DNA of 64,000 nt. Origin: Mycobacterium gordonae. Its GTDB lineage: Bacteria; Actinomycetota; Actinomycetes; Mycobacteriales; Mycobacteriaceae. The translations under genes and the position numbers were made by a program. Below are positions 11,119 through 20,158 of the stretch, one piece after another. Position 1 is the stretch's first letter, and each line of letters begins with the position of its first letter. The notes under the pieces were generated by a model that was not told where the DNA came from, ran no database searches, and was given only the letters and a program-made list of their open reading frames with translations. The stretch covers positions 1 through 64,000 of the forward strand of contig NZ_LQOY01000040.1 of NCBI RefSeq assembly GCF_002101675.1. Direction: 5' to 3'.

Positions 11119-12069
11119 TCACAGCGCGTCGAGCGCTTTCTGCAGGCGTGAGATCGAGGATCCGACGCCATAGCGGGTAGCCAGTTCGGCGGTGCGCTTG
11201 GGGTTGGCGGCGTGCAGGGGTAGGTCGTCGGTGGACGTGGACAACGTGACGGGTGCGTCGGTGGCCACGCGTACCACCGTGTGCGCGGCTTCGATGTAGT
11301 CCCTCGCGGACTTCAGCTTGGTGCGGATTCCCTTGGCCATCTTCGACTTCGGGTCTTCGGCGGCTGCCATTATCTGCTCCAGCGAGCCGTGCTGGGCGAG
11401 CAGCGTGGCCGCGGTCTTTTCGCCGACCCCCGGCACCCCCGGCAGGCCATCGGACGGGTCGCCTCGCAGCAAGGCGAGTTCGGCATACGCCGCGCCGGCC
11501 CGGTCGAGCGGTACCCCGTACTGTTCGGCGACCTGGGCTGGCCCGAACAAGGTGGCTTTGGATAGTCCCCGGCCGAGGTAGAGCACTTTCACTTGAACCG
11601 GTTCGTCGGCGACCACCTGCAACAGATCGCGGTCACCGCTGACGACCACCACGGGGTCGTTACGCTCCTGCGCTGCCAGCGTTCCCAGCACATCGTCTGC
11701 TTCGAACCCGGGTGCGCCGGCCGTCGGGATTCCGAAGGCGTCCAGTATCTCCATGATCATGTCGACCTGTGGGCTCAGGTCGTCGGGCACCACTTCCACA
11801 TCGGGCTCGCCGGCGGGTTCCTCCTCTGCCACGCGGTGCGCCTTGTAGGAGGGGATGAGGTCGACCCGGAACTGTGGGCGCCAGTCCAGGTCCAGGCACA
11901 CCGCCAGCCTGCTGGGTTTGTGCTGAGTGATGACCACTGCCGTCGAGTCGATGAATCCGCGCACCGCGTTCACCGGCCGACCGTCGGGAGCCTTGATCGA
12001 TGACGGCACGCCGAAGTACGAGCGGAACCACATGCTGGCGCCGTCCAGCAACAACAGGGGTGCGGGCAT
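11119..12069 (-). CDS. 5'-3' exonuclease, FEN/PolA N-terminal-like (Rv2090-like)
   Basis: This is a 316-residue stand-alone homologue of the 5'-nuclease domain of DNA polymerase I. It has the acidic metal-binding clusters of the PIN-like nuclease fold ([39 protein letters not shown]). It also has the helix-hairpin-helix DNA-binding segment [18 protein letters not shown]. The expected activity is flap or 5'-3' exonuclease activity in repair. I chose the ATG at 12069 ([12 protein letters not shown]); a GTG/ATG further upstream would run into the divergent pepE start at 12110. Confidence 0.92.
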   Translation of the reverse strand: MPAPLLLLDGASMWFRSYFGVPSSIKAPDGRPVNAVRGFIDSTAVVITQHKPSRLAVCLDLDWRPQFRVDLIPSYKAHRVAEEEPAGEPDVEVVPDDLSPQVDMIMEILDAFGIPTAGAPGFEADDVLGTLAAQERNDPVVVVSGDRDLLQVVADEPVQVKVLYLGRGLSKATLFGPAQVAEQYGVPLDRAGAAYAELALLRGDPSDGLPGVPGVGEKTAATLLAQHGSLEQIMAAAEDPKSKMAKGIRTKLKSARDYIEAAHTVVRVATDAPVTLSTSTDDLPLHAANPKRTAELATRYGVGSSISRLQKALDAL

Positions 12070-12109
12070 GCCGACAATCCTGCCAGGCCCTCCGGTTAGC
12101 CTGGCTGCC

Positions 12110-13231
12110 ATGGATGCTCACCGATTCGAGTCGGCGGTGTATGGCCGACGGCTGAGGGCTGCTGCCTCGCTGGCAGCCGAGGCCGGGCTGGCCGGCTTGG
12201 TGATAACGCCGGGCTATGACATGCGCTATCTGCTCGGATCACGTGCGGAGACTTTCGAGCGGTTGACGGCACTGGTGGTGCCGGCTGCCGGCTCGGCGAC
12301 GGTGGTGCTGCCTCGGCTGGAACTGGCCTCATTAAAGGGATCCGCGGCGCTGGAACTGGGACTGGAGGTGCGGGACTGGGTGGACGGGGAGAACCCCTAC
12401 GCCATGGTGGGTGCCGCCTTGGGGAGCGGCGGTTTTGGGGTGAGCGATTCCATGCCCGCCCTGCACGTGTTGCCGTTGGCTGCGGAGTTGGGGGTGCAGC
12501 CCGTATTGGCAACCGACGTGCTGCGTTCGCTACGGATGGTCAAGGAGGCAGCCGAGATTGACGCGTTGGTTGCCGCCGGTGCCGCGATCGACCGGGTCCA
12601 CGCACGGGTGCCCGAGCTACTGGTGCCGGGCCGGACTGAGGCCGATGTTGCCGCGGATATCTCGGAAGCGATTGTGGCAGAGGGGCATTCGGAGGTGGCG
12701 TTCGTCATCGTCGGGTCAGGTCCGCACGGCGCAGACCCGCACCATGGATACTCGGACCGGCCGTTGACGGCGGGAGACATCGTCGTCGTCGACATCGGCG
12801 GTATGTATGCACCCGGGTACCACTCGGATTCGACGCGCACCTACAGCATTGGTGAGCCAAGTTCAGAAGTGGCGCAGCAGTATTCGGTATTGCAGCGCGC
12901 TCAGCGCGCGGCGTTCGAGGCCGTCCGCCCGGGGGTGACAGCTTCGCAGGTGGATGCCGCGGCCCGCGATGTGCTGGCGTCGGCTGGCCTTGCCGGGTAT
13001 TTCGTGCACCGCACCGGGCATGGCATCGGGTTGAGCGTGCATGAGGAGCCATACATCGTTGATGGTAATGATTTGCCGTTAGCTGCGGGTATGGCGTTCT
13101 CGATCGAGCCGGGTATCTACTTTCCGGGCCAGTGGGGGGCTCGGATCGAGGACATCGTGGTGGTGACTTCGGATGGTGCGTTGTCGGTCAACAACCGGCC
13201 GCATGAGCTCTTAGTCGTGCCGGTTTCGTAA
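12110..13231 (+). CDS. pepE: M24-family dipeptidase PepE (Xaa-Pro dipeptidase-like)
   Basis: This 373-residue cytosolic metallopeptidase has an N-terminal creatinase-like domain (1-130) and a C-terminal pita-bread M24 domain. The five metal ligands are visible in order: Asp in VVVDIGG, Asp in HSDSTRT, His in TGHGIG, Glu in IEPGIYF and Glu in ARIEDI. Such enzymes cleave dipeptides with a C-terminal proline. It diverges from the exonuclease gene with about 40 bp between starts, so the two must share a very compact promoter region. In M. tuberculosis a Ser/Thr kinase gene (pknJ) lies close by on the other side, by my recollection; none is present here. Confidence 0.93.
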   Translation: MDAHRFESAVYGRRLRAAASLAAEAGLAGLVITPGYDMRYLLGSRAETFERLTALVVPAAGSATVVLPRLELASLKGSAALELGLEVRDWVDGENPYAMVGAALGSGGFGVSDSMPALHVLPLAAELGVQPVLATDVLRSLRMVKEAAEIDALVAAGAAIDRVHARVPELLVPGRTEADVAADISEAIVAEGHSEVAFVIVGSGPHGADPHHGYSDRPLTAGDIVVVDIGGMYAPGYHSDSTRTYSIGEPSSEVAQQYSVLQRAQRAAFEAVRPGVTASQVDAAARDVLASAGLAGYFVHRTGHGIGLSVHEEPYIVDGNDLPLAAGMAFSIEPGIYFPGQWGARIEDIVVVTSDGALSVNNRPHELLVVPVS

Positions 13232-13304
13232 GTCTCAGCTGTCACAGCTGTACCAGTTTCCAGGGCACAATGCCGCCTGAAACGTGATATCGCATGCGCT
13301 ATCA

Positions 13305-15488
13305 CTACGCCGTCTTCGCGGCCAGAAACCAAGCGATGTGGTAGTTGGCGCCCGCCTTGTCGCCGGCGACCAGAGCGTCGATTGCGGCGAGCAGTTGCCA
13401 GTTGCCGACCTCGTGGGCGTCGACGTTGTCGGGATAGCTGTCCAGCACCCGCTTGCTGGTTTCCGTGAGGTGGGTGTGCAGTAGGTCGAGCTCGGAGTCG
13501 AGCACGCCCGTGCCGGCCGAAGCAGCTTTGGCCAGGGTGTGGGCCAGCCGGGGCAAGCCGTCGCGCCATTGGGTGGCCTGGTTGAGCTCCCAGCCGAGTT
13601 CCTTGACGTCAGGGGCCGATCGGGCTCGCGGTGATGTCGGGATTGGCTCACCGTCGTCAGGCAGATGGTGGATGGGGGTGTAGCTTGCGGTGACGCTGGC
13701 GTCGCCGAGTAGGGCTTCCAAGTTGCCACGGCGCCGCGCGGGCGGTAAAAGGCTTATGGCTGAAGGTAATCGGATGTCGGGTGGGATCCAGCCGCTGGCC
13801 AAATCAGTGACGAGCAGAGTGGTGTTGTCGGCGTGGTCTCCGGCCGCCCAGGCCAGGCGAGGCTGCTGCCGGGCGACGGCCGTGACCAAGCGCTGCAGTC
13901 GTTTTCGCGCGGTGGCGTCGGCCGAGGCCGTTCCCATTGCGGCTCCGGTCGCGGTGGCTGCGACGGCTTGCGCGCCCAGCGTCGATGGTGGGTGTGGGGG
14001 AGTGGGCGGGGTGTTTTGGCGCACAACCGCTGGCTGGTGCGGCGCGGATTGGCCGGCGGACGGCGTGACCGGCGCGGAAGTGGGCGTGCCCGACGGCGGT
14101 AGCGGTGTGCTTGGTGGCGCGGGTGGTGTGATCGCTGTCGAGACCGGTGGGCGTAGATCGGAGCCGTAGGTTGGCAGTGGGCCCACCGGCTGCGGCGGTG
14201 TGGGTGGGGAAATAGGTTGCGGCGCAGCAAGTATCGGGGTCGGAGGTGGGGCGTCGGGAGGCGGTGTGTGATGGACCGGCGTCGGGGTATCTGCCACGTG
14301 CACCTGCGGGTTGACGGCTGCGGATGGAATCGTCTGCGTGGCATGGGAAATCTGCGGCTCCGTCGACGTGATCGGAGCCGACGGCACCGCGTGCGCGGCG
14401 GCGGATATTGGCGCGCCTGATTGCATGCCCTTGTTGAAGCTTTGAGCGAGTTCGGTGGGGGTAGGAGTTGTGATGGGGGCGGTGCCTGGCACAAGTGAGC
14501 TTGGAGCACCGCCGGATGGAAGCAGCGATGCTGGCGTTTCTACAGAAGGGGCCACGGTGAAGGGAATCCTGGGACGACCAGAAGCCGATAACGGCATGCT
14601 AGGCCCTGCGCCTTGAGGGCTCACTATAGGCGACTGTGGAAGCGATTGCCCTGCTGCAACTCCTATCTGCGGTCGTGTCGACACGTTGCGAGGAATCTGT
14701 GAACCTGCGTTGGGGTCGTGCGAAAAGACTCCCGTCTGAACAGAGCCTTGTCCAGCGCTGAGGTTCGACTGAACTGTGCCCCTGCTTGGGCCTTCAGCTA
14801 CTGGTGTGGGGGCAGTGAGGATCGGCTTAGTCGATTGATTGTTTGGAATTCCGGCGGAATCTACCGGCTCATGCAGCGTCGTGCGAACTTCAGACTCTAA
14901 CTCCTGCGGAGTGTTCCCTTGCCGAAATAATTCGGCAACTTCCACTCCCTCGCCGCTGGCGAACCCACGGGCGGATTGACCTGTGCCTTCGGCATCTAGT
15001 ATTGCTTGCATTGCGTCAATAACATTGCTGCCGCACTTGGCGGCAGCGAGACTTGCCAGCGCTCTGTAATTTTGAATCAGAGACGAGATCTGAGTCATCT
15101 TCGATAGTTCCGAACTCTGAGAGTTGACGATCTCTTCTATCGCGCGATTTCCTTCGTCAGCTAAGACCGTCAAATCATGACGGAGATGAAGGGTGCTGTC
15201 GTAAGCAGTAGCATAGGCCCTTTCTTTTACGTTATTCTTTTCCGCTACTCGGAACGACTGACTTTCACCGCTCTCAAACACCTGACGGAGATCACCGATC
15301 GTTATCCCATGTTGATCGGTGAGGGAAGAAAATTGCGCGGTCCGCAGTGATTCCGCAAAATGTTGATATCCGGTGTGAATTTTGTCGCGATTGAGCCTGC
15401 CAAGTTGAAGCACCGAGAGATCGTTCTCCGTAGGCCAGTGTTCACCCACTAACAGTAAGGACCACCTTCCCTCGGGAAATCCGTTCAT
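13305..15488 (-). CDS. DUF5632/DUF5631 Pro-rich protein (Rv2082-like)
   Basis: This 727-residue protein is the last gene of a five-gene minus-strand cassette. Residues 1-200 are predicted mostly helical. Residues about 200-530 are a long Pro/Ser/Thr/Ala-rich, probably disordered linker. Residues about 535-625 resemble DUF5632 (KRLQRLVTAVARQQPRLAWAAG), and the last 100 resemble DUF5631 (ELGWELNQATQWRDGLPRLAHTL). No catalytic motif, signal peptide or membrane span is visible. The part encoding the first 150-300 residues has much lower GC (about 42-55% in the lines I counted, 15001-15300) than its neighbours. The start overlaps the upstream gene by four bases. Function unknown; domain names are from memory of related mycobacterial proteins. 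Confidence 0.78.
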   Translation of the reverse strand: MNGFPEGRWSLLLVGEHWPTENDLSVLQLGRLNRDKIHTGYQHFAESLRTAQFSSLTDQHGITIGDLRQVFESGESQSFRVAEKNNVKERAYATAYDSTLHLRHDLTVLADEGNRAIEEIVNSQSSELSKMTQISSLIQNYRALASLAAAKCGSNVIDAMQAILDAEGTGQSARGFASGEGVEVAELFRQGNTPQELESEVRTTLHEPVDSAGIPNNQSTKPILTAPTPVAEGPSRGTVQSNLSAGQGSVQTGVFSHDPNAGSQIPRNVSTRPQIGVAAGQSLPQSPIVSPQGAGPSMPLSASGRPRIPFTVAPSVETPASLLPSGGAPSSLVPGTAPITTPTPTELAQSFNKGMQSGAPISAAAHAVPSAPITSTEPQISHATQTIPSAAVNPQVHVADTPTPVHHTPPPDAPPPTPILAAPQPISPPTPPQPVGPLPTYGSDLRPPVSTAITPPAPPSTPLPPSGTPTSAPVTPSAGQSAPHQPAVVRQNTPPTPPHPPSTLGAQAVAATATGAAMGTASADATARKRLQRLVTAVARQQPRLAWAAGDHADNTTLLVTDLASGWIPPDIRLPSAISLLPPARRRGNLEALLGDASVTASYTPIHHLPDDGEPIPTSPRARSAPDVKELGWELNQATQWRDGLPRLAHTLAKAASAGTGVLDSELDLLHTHLTETSKRVLDSYPDNVDAHEVGNWQLLAAIDALVAGDKAGANYHIAWFLAAKTA

Positions 15489-16069
15489 TTGCAGAACCTG
15501 TCAATATCCATAGAGGGCTGTTCTGCTGCACGTCGTAACGGCTCTATCTCCGCCTCATCGACCTCAGCCAGGTAGCTGATGGCGATCGCTTGATAAAGGC
15601 CTGCCAGCTTACGAAGCGCCAACGCTAAATCGACCGTAGTGGCCGGCGCTTCCTCGAGCTCGGAAAGCAAGTATCGGCTGCCTACTTCGAGCGCTTGTCG
15701 GGAACTCGTCGCAACCGCGAGCGTCGCGGTGGGGTCCGTTCCGCCATCTCGGCTACCTGTTGCGCTTAGAGCCTTGCGAACTAGTCGGTAAGCCGCGCAC
15801 ACCTTCGACTTCGCATCCGCGACCTGCTGGCTTGAGTATGTCGGCGCCGGAGGCGGATCATTCTTCGGCAGCGGCCGAAACCACGCACCGATGGCAATGC
15901 CGGCCGCGACTAGGGCAATTCCCAGCGACACCATAGACAGGCCGCGCGGCGGTCGACTCGGTGCTGGTTGCCACTGCGGTGGCGGAGGCTGCAGGGGAGG
16001 CATGTTCGACACGCGAGGATCGTAACGTTCCTGCGGGAATTCGCCAGTCAGACTTTGCCTTGCGCTCAA
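15485..16069 (-). CDS. Pro-rich single-pass membrane protein, unknown function
   Basis: This protein has up to 194 residues. A Pro-rich cytosolic N-terminus (MPPLQPPPPQWQPAPSRPP) precedes one membrane helix (about 46-66, SLGIALVAAGIAIGAWF). The domain after it is helical and probably outside the membrane, with two cysteines (KVCAAYR and the C-terminal RFCK). The annotated start is TTG and has no clear Shine-Dalgarno; an ATG at 16003 (172 residues) is an alternative. The stop overlaps the start of the DUF5632/5631 gene, so the two are probably made together. The architecture suggests a membrane anchor or envelope component of the cassette. I do not recognise a named family. Confidence 0.7.
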   Translation of the reverse strand: MSARQSLTGEFPQERYDPRVSNMPPLQPPPPQWQPAPSRPPRGLSMVSLGIALVAAGIAIGAWFRPLPKNDPPPAPTYSSQQVADAKSKVCAAYRLVRKALSATGSRDGGTDPTATLAVATSSRQALEVGSRYLLSELEEAPATTVDLALALRKLAGLYQAIAISYLAEVDEAEIEPLRRAAEQPSMDIDRFCK

Positions 16070-16124
16070 ACAAAGCTGCTCAAGCAGGGACTAACCCGTC
16101 TAGTAGACGTTGCTGAACCTACGG

Positions 16125-17078
16125 TCAGCGGCCCTCGTCGTCGCGTTTGACCTCCGGCAGCGCAATCCTGCGAGTCGCAACCGGCTTGCCGTCAACCTTT
16201 TTCGTCACTGTCGGCAAGGGCGGCGGGGCAGTGATCCGACCCTGCACGGGCGCCCCGTTCTTCACCGTCGGCCCCACGATGCGCTTGGTGTCAGGCTTGC
16301 TCTCACCGCTCGCAGCGCCCGCCCCGTGCATCCCTGCCGGCGGCATCATCGGCATCGCGCCCATCGCACCCCGCTGGGCCGGTGCTGACTCAGGTGCAGC
16401 AGCAGGGACCGGCGTCACTGCCTGCGACGAGGCAGGCACAGTACCGGCCGAGGGCGTCGGCGGTGGTCCCAGCATCGCCGTCGGTGTGGTCCCCTCGACA
16501 CCTCCACCGCCGCTGGCTCCGCCCCCACCGCCGCCGGCCGCGGAGAAGTCGCCACCTCCACCGCCCAGCTCGCCTTCGGCGCCGGCAAGCTCTTCGGGTG
16601 CCTCCCGGGCCGCGCCGGCGCCCTGCTGCATCATGCCCATCCCAGCCTGCATGGCCTGCTGACCGGCCTGAGCAAGCTGCTGGGGGATCTGACTCAGTGG
16701 TTGGAGCACACCACCGAGGGCGCCGGCGATGCCTCCCGCGATCCCGGAGGCCATTTGCGGCATTTGTTGCAGCATCTGGCTCATATCGCCGGAGCCGCCG
16801 ACACCGGCCAGCTGCGCGGCGGCCCGCTCCTCGTTGGCCGGAAACTTCGCCAGTGCATCCGAGGTCTTGGCTTCGCGCTCGTCGTGTCCAGCGAGTGCCT
16901 CGCCGTAGTCGTCGGGGTCACCCGCGTTGGCCGCGGCACCGAGAGCGCGTAGCAGCTGACTGATGCTCGAAGCTCCGGTCGCCAACTGATCTGGCGTGAT
17001 CATCGGCGGCGGCGGTATACCCAACAGCTGCGAGAGCTGATCAAGAACGATTCTTAGTTGGTCGTCCCCACCGCTCAT
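16125..17078 (-). CDS. Gly/Met/Gln/Pro-rich protein of the cassette, unknown function
   Basis: This 317-residue protein has a short helical N-terminus (LRIVLDQLSQLLGIPPPP, then about 80 residues with an acidic helix). A Gln/Met/Gly-rich segment follows (about 95-150, for example MLQQMPQMASGIAGGIAG and MQAGMGMMQQG). The next stretch is a Gly-rich loop, and the C-terminus is Pro/Ala-rich and ends in a basic tail. There is no signal peptide or definite transmembrane helix. The low-complexity layout resembles ESX-associated (Esp-like) proteins only in style, and I could not find a WxG plus YxxxD/E pair. It starts 137 bp after the large protein gene and 55 bp before the membrane-protein gene. Confidence 0.7.
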   Translation of the reverse strand: MSGGDDQLRIVLDQLSQLLGIPPPPMITPDQLATGASSISQLLRALGAAANAGDPDDYGEALAGHDEREAKTSDALAKFPANEERAAAQLAGVGGSGDMSQMLQQMPQMASGIAGGIAGALGGVLQPLSQIPQQLAQAGQQAMQAGMGMMQQGAGAAREAPEELAGAEGELGGGGGDFSAAGGGGGGASGGGGVEGTTPTAMLGPPPTPSAGTVPASSQAVTPVPAAAPESAPAQRGAMGAMPMMPPAGMHGAGAASGESKPDTKRIVGPTVKNGAPVQGRITAPPPLPTVTKKVDGKPVATRRIALPEVKRDDEGR

Positions 17079-17215
17079 GGCGTCCTTCCAAGTCTCAAAT
17101 GCCCGATCGGAGTCACGCGCAGGCAGGGGTGTGCGCCTCCCGTATCGGGTGATGCTAGCGCCGATCAGCCATCGCCGTTATTCAGCTTCGCTGGGGTGGG
17201 CACCTGGCCACCTGG

Positions 17216-19612
17216 CTACCTCTTCTGTGGGTTCGGGTCCTTCACGACCGCGTTGTAGCGGTCGACCATGTAGAGATCAGGGACAAACGGTTGTGCAGGC
17301 ACCGCGCCCTGACCCTGACGCAGTTCAGCGGTCAAGAGTCGATTCAGCGTTTGCTCGTATTCGCCCAGGTCGACTTGCACGTGTCCGCGCGCCAATTCGT
17401 CGGGGGTTCCGATCCGTCCTTCGACCATGTACTGCGGCGGGATGCCCTCGACACGCTGTCCGGAAGCAATGACCGCGTTGAGGATCTCGCGATCTGCTTG
17501 GCCGATAGACATATTCGGTAGCGCGTGGTCGGTCAGTGTCACACCCGACGGTGCAGGTCCTATGTAGTCGTTCTCGATGGCTGTGCCGAGGAACCCGAGT
17601 ACGGCACTGGACACGGAGCCGACAGTCGGGACGAATCCTGCCGCTGAACTGAGCGCTTTCGCGGCCAATTCGTAGGCAAGCTTTCTTCGGGTGTATTCGG
17701 CGGTTGCGGCTGCTTCGTCAGTGAGGTGCTTGTTCTCGGTATCCGCTTGCAGCGCATTATGGAGGCCGGAATTGACCAAGCCGCGCAACGTCATTGCGTG
17801 GTGCAGGTTCGCATTGTGCATGCCGGTGCCGGGTTCGTGCTTGGCCACTTCCTGGGCGTAGGCGCCCTCGGCGATGATTGCTTCCCGGTCAGCGGCACCG
17901 TCGAAGTATTGGGCCGAGGCCTCGTCAGTGCTCAGCACTGAGAAGATCCCTTTGGCTAGCGGCATCACTCCGCCTTCGCGGGAGCCGTCGGGGGCTTCGC
18001 CGAACTCGGCCAAACCACCTGTGCCGGCGATGTTGTTGACGTACGGAGCCAATCCGTGTGCCATGCCCCGGACCAAGTCCGGATTGACTTCACCCACAGT
18101 GTGATCGCCGGGAAGGTGCAGCAGCGGTGCTTCATTCGCCCCGATGTACATGCTCAGCGCCCGGGCGGCTTGCCCAGCGATCCCAGCTTCGGGGCCCCGG
18201 GCCGCGTGTTCGGTCCAGTCGAACAGCGTTGCAGCACCTTTCCCGTGGTCGCCCCAGAAGTGTCGGGCGACGTGGTCTAGGAAGACCGGGCCCGACTCGC
18301 CAGTCAGGCGGTCATGGACAACCTGATGATCCGGCGACACCGCGGCAAAGATGTTCGCGACAAGCGGATCGAAAGCCAGAGCGCCCAAGCGGGCTTGCGC
18401 GGGGGTCACGGATTCGCCGAATGTCGCGTCCATCATGGCTGACGCTCTGGCGAGCATCTGCCGATCCAATCCCGTATTGGTCTGGAATGACGGCCTGCCG
18501 TGTCTGACGATGTCAGTGACGGCCTTCATCGGGTCGCCGGCGGCCAGTAGTTGCCCCACCACCAGGTCGTAATACTGCGACCATGGTGCCGTCAGAGCCT
18601 GCATTACTGATTCCGGCAGCTGCGCCTCACTACCGTTCACCATGTAAATCCCTTGCAGGGCGCCGGGTTCAAGGTCGGTCCGCGGGAACGTAAGCGCAGG
18701 GTTGCTCATCAGCTGCCAGGAGTTGGCGACCATGTCTCGTTGGTCACCGAGGCGTTGCTCAGCGGTCGACAGTTCTTCGATCGACATCCCGTGCTGTTGC
18801 GCCTGCAATTGACTCAACACCGATGCTTGATCCGGCGTCAGCGGTGCCTTGCCGGCACGTTGGTCGGCAGTGATCGAGTTCAGCACGGAGTTCACTCGCG
18901 ACGCTGCCGACTTATCGCCGGCCAGTGCTGAGTGCACGTCGCGTTCGGCCTGCCTAGACGATGCGGGAGAGTTGCTCCACAACCCGTCCAGCGCTATCCC
19001 GGCCCCGTCATAGCCGCCCTGCACCCGCATACGAGTCATCAGTCGATTCAATAGTTCTGAATACATCTCCCGTATCTGCTCGACCTGACGCAGGGCGGCG
19101 GCGGTCTTGTTGATCGCGTCCTGCTCGAGATCACCGAGGATGTCATCCAGGGCCGTTTCATATGCCATCGACAGCTGGTGCGAGTCCAAAAGCGTATGGG
19201 CTTGGCCGAGATCGCTGTCGACGGCCTCCAACTGACGCTCCAACACCTGGATCTGGCCTGCGGCCGCTCGCTGGGCCTCGGCCAAGACCGCGGCAACGCG
19301 TTCCAGGTCGATCGCGATCTGCGGCAGTTGGGCTGCCTGCACACCCAGTGCACCCGTCGCGCGCTGCACCTCGGCCGCGTCGTTGATCGGATGACCACCG
19401 GCCTCGTGGTTCCATGCCGCCTCGAAACGGCGCAGTGCCTCGCTGAACGCGGTTTCGGCCTCGCCCGTCAGCTGCCCCGCATCGTGAAAAGCCTTACCCA
19501 GGAGCGAGATATGCGCAGGTTGACCTCGCTGAAGGCTCCTGTTGACGGCCCATGGGTTGCCGCCGGTCTCATTGACCAGACTCGGCAAGCTTATGTAGCG
19601 GAGTTGCACCAC
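17216..19612 (-). CDS. Large helical protein, putative hydrolase-N/TPR-region type (Rv2079-like)
   Basis: This 798-residue protein begins with a helical domain (residues about 12-200). It opens with NETGGNPWAVNRSLQ, which resembles the N-terminus of mycobacterial proteins annotated as 'putative alpha/beta hydrolase N-terminal' or type-VII-associated. Strong coiled-coil character follows (AVLAEAQRAAAGQIQVLERQLEAVDSD). The rest is mainly helical, and residues about 640-680 contain a weakly hydrophobic segment. No Ser-His-Asp hydrolase motif is evident, so despite the family label a hydrolase activity is not supported. The GTG start overlaps the end of the DUF2563 gene by 22 bp, indicating coupling. 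Confidence 0.75.
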   Translation of the reverse strand: MVQLRYISLPSLVNETGGNPWAVNRSLQRGQPAHISLLGKAFHDAGQLTGEAETAFSEALRRFEAAWNHEAGGHPINDAAEVQRATGALGVQAAQLPQIAIDLERVAAVLAEAQRAAAGQIQVLERQLEAVDSDLGQAHTLLDSHQLSMAYETALDDILGDLEQDAINKTAAALRQVEQIREMYSELLNRLMTRMRVQGGYDGAGIALDGLWSNSPASSRQAERDVHSALAGDKSAASRVNSVLNSITADQRAGKAPLTPDQASVLSQLQAQQHGMSIEELSTAEQRLGDQRDMVANSWQLMSNPALTFPRTDLEPGALQGIYMVNGSEAQLPESVMQALTAPWSQYYDLVVGQLLAAGDPMKAVTDIVRHGRPSFQTNTGLDRQMLARASAMMDATFGESVTPAQARLGALAFDPLVANIFAAVSPDHQVVHDRLTGESGPVFLDHVARHFWGDHGKGAATLFDWTEHAARGPEAGIAGQAARALSMYIGANEAPLLHLPGDHTVGEVNPDLVRGMAHGLAPYVNNIAGTGGLAEFGEAPDGSREGGVMPLAKGIFSVLSTDEASAQYFDGAADREAIIAEGAYAQEVAKHEPGTGMHNANLHHAMTLRGLVNSGLHNALQADTENKHLTDEAAATAEYTRRKLAYELAAKALSSAAGFVPTVGSVSSAVLGFLGTAIENDYIGPAPSGVTLTDHALPNMSIGQADREILNAVIASGQRVEGIPPQYMVEGRIGTPDELARGHVQVDLGEYEQTLNRLLTAELRQGQGAVPAQPFVPDLYMVDRYNAVVKDPNPQKR

Positions 19613-19905
19613 ACCGCCCGGACGCTTGCGGAGTTATCCTCCTCCATGTCGGCGAACCCGGCGGCGGCCATCGACGCCCCCCGGCCGACCAGTCCGAAAA
19701 AGCTTCTGTGTTCCAACAGTAGTCGTGTGTGATGTGTCCAGGCCGACCCGGCAGCCTCGTGGAACGTTTCGGCGGTGGCAAAGTCGCCGAACATCTGTGG
19801 CACCAACTCTGTCGCCGAAAGGCGTTGCGCCGCTCGGTGTGCGTGGTCACCGGCCCGTTGCGATTCACTGCCGCCGGAGTGCAGAAGAGCAGGGTCGACG
19901 AGCAC
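19591..19905 (-). CDS. DUF2563 family protein (Rv2078/Rv0027-like)
   Basis: This 104-residue helical protein has the DUF2563 pattern: MLVDPALLHSGGSESQRAGDH at the start, then FGDFATAETFHEAA, a central helix-turn and a C-terminal helix ending in VRAVWCNSAT. I chose the GTG at 19905 because it gives exactly this family N-terminus and a length equal to Rv2078 as I remember it. Size and helix-turn-helix design resemble WXG100-type secreted proteins, but there is no WxG. It is the first gene of the five-gene minus-strand cassette. Function unknown. Confidence 0.82.
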   Translation of the reverse strand: MLVDPALLHSGGSESQRAGDHAHRAAQRLSATELVPQMFGDFATAETFHEAAGSAWTHHTRLLLEHRSFFGLVGRGASMAAAGFADMEEDNSASVRAVWCNSAT

Positions 19906-20158
19906 GATCGCCCCTTCCTGGTCGTCGGATGCTGGCGAGGCTAGTTCGACGCTTTTCGGTCGGCAATTCAGTCCCACACACGTTGTCGCTCGAACGTGGG
20001 CAACCAGAGTGCCGCCCCAACCAGAGACTAGAGAAACAGAAGAGACCTATGAGAAACCAGTAAGGCAGAGTGACCAAAGTTAACAGAGTGATTTCAACAC
20101 TCGCACGGTTCGACAACATTTCTCGTCCACAGCACGAAGCCGTGTCAATCTTTCGCGC

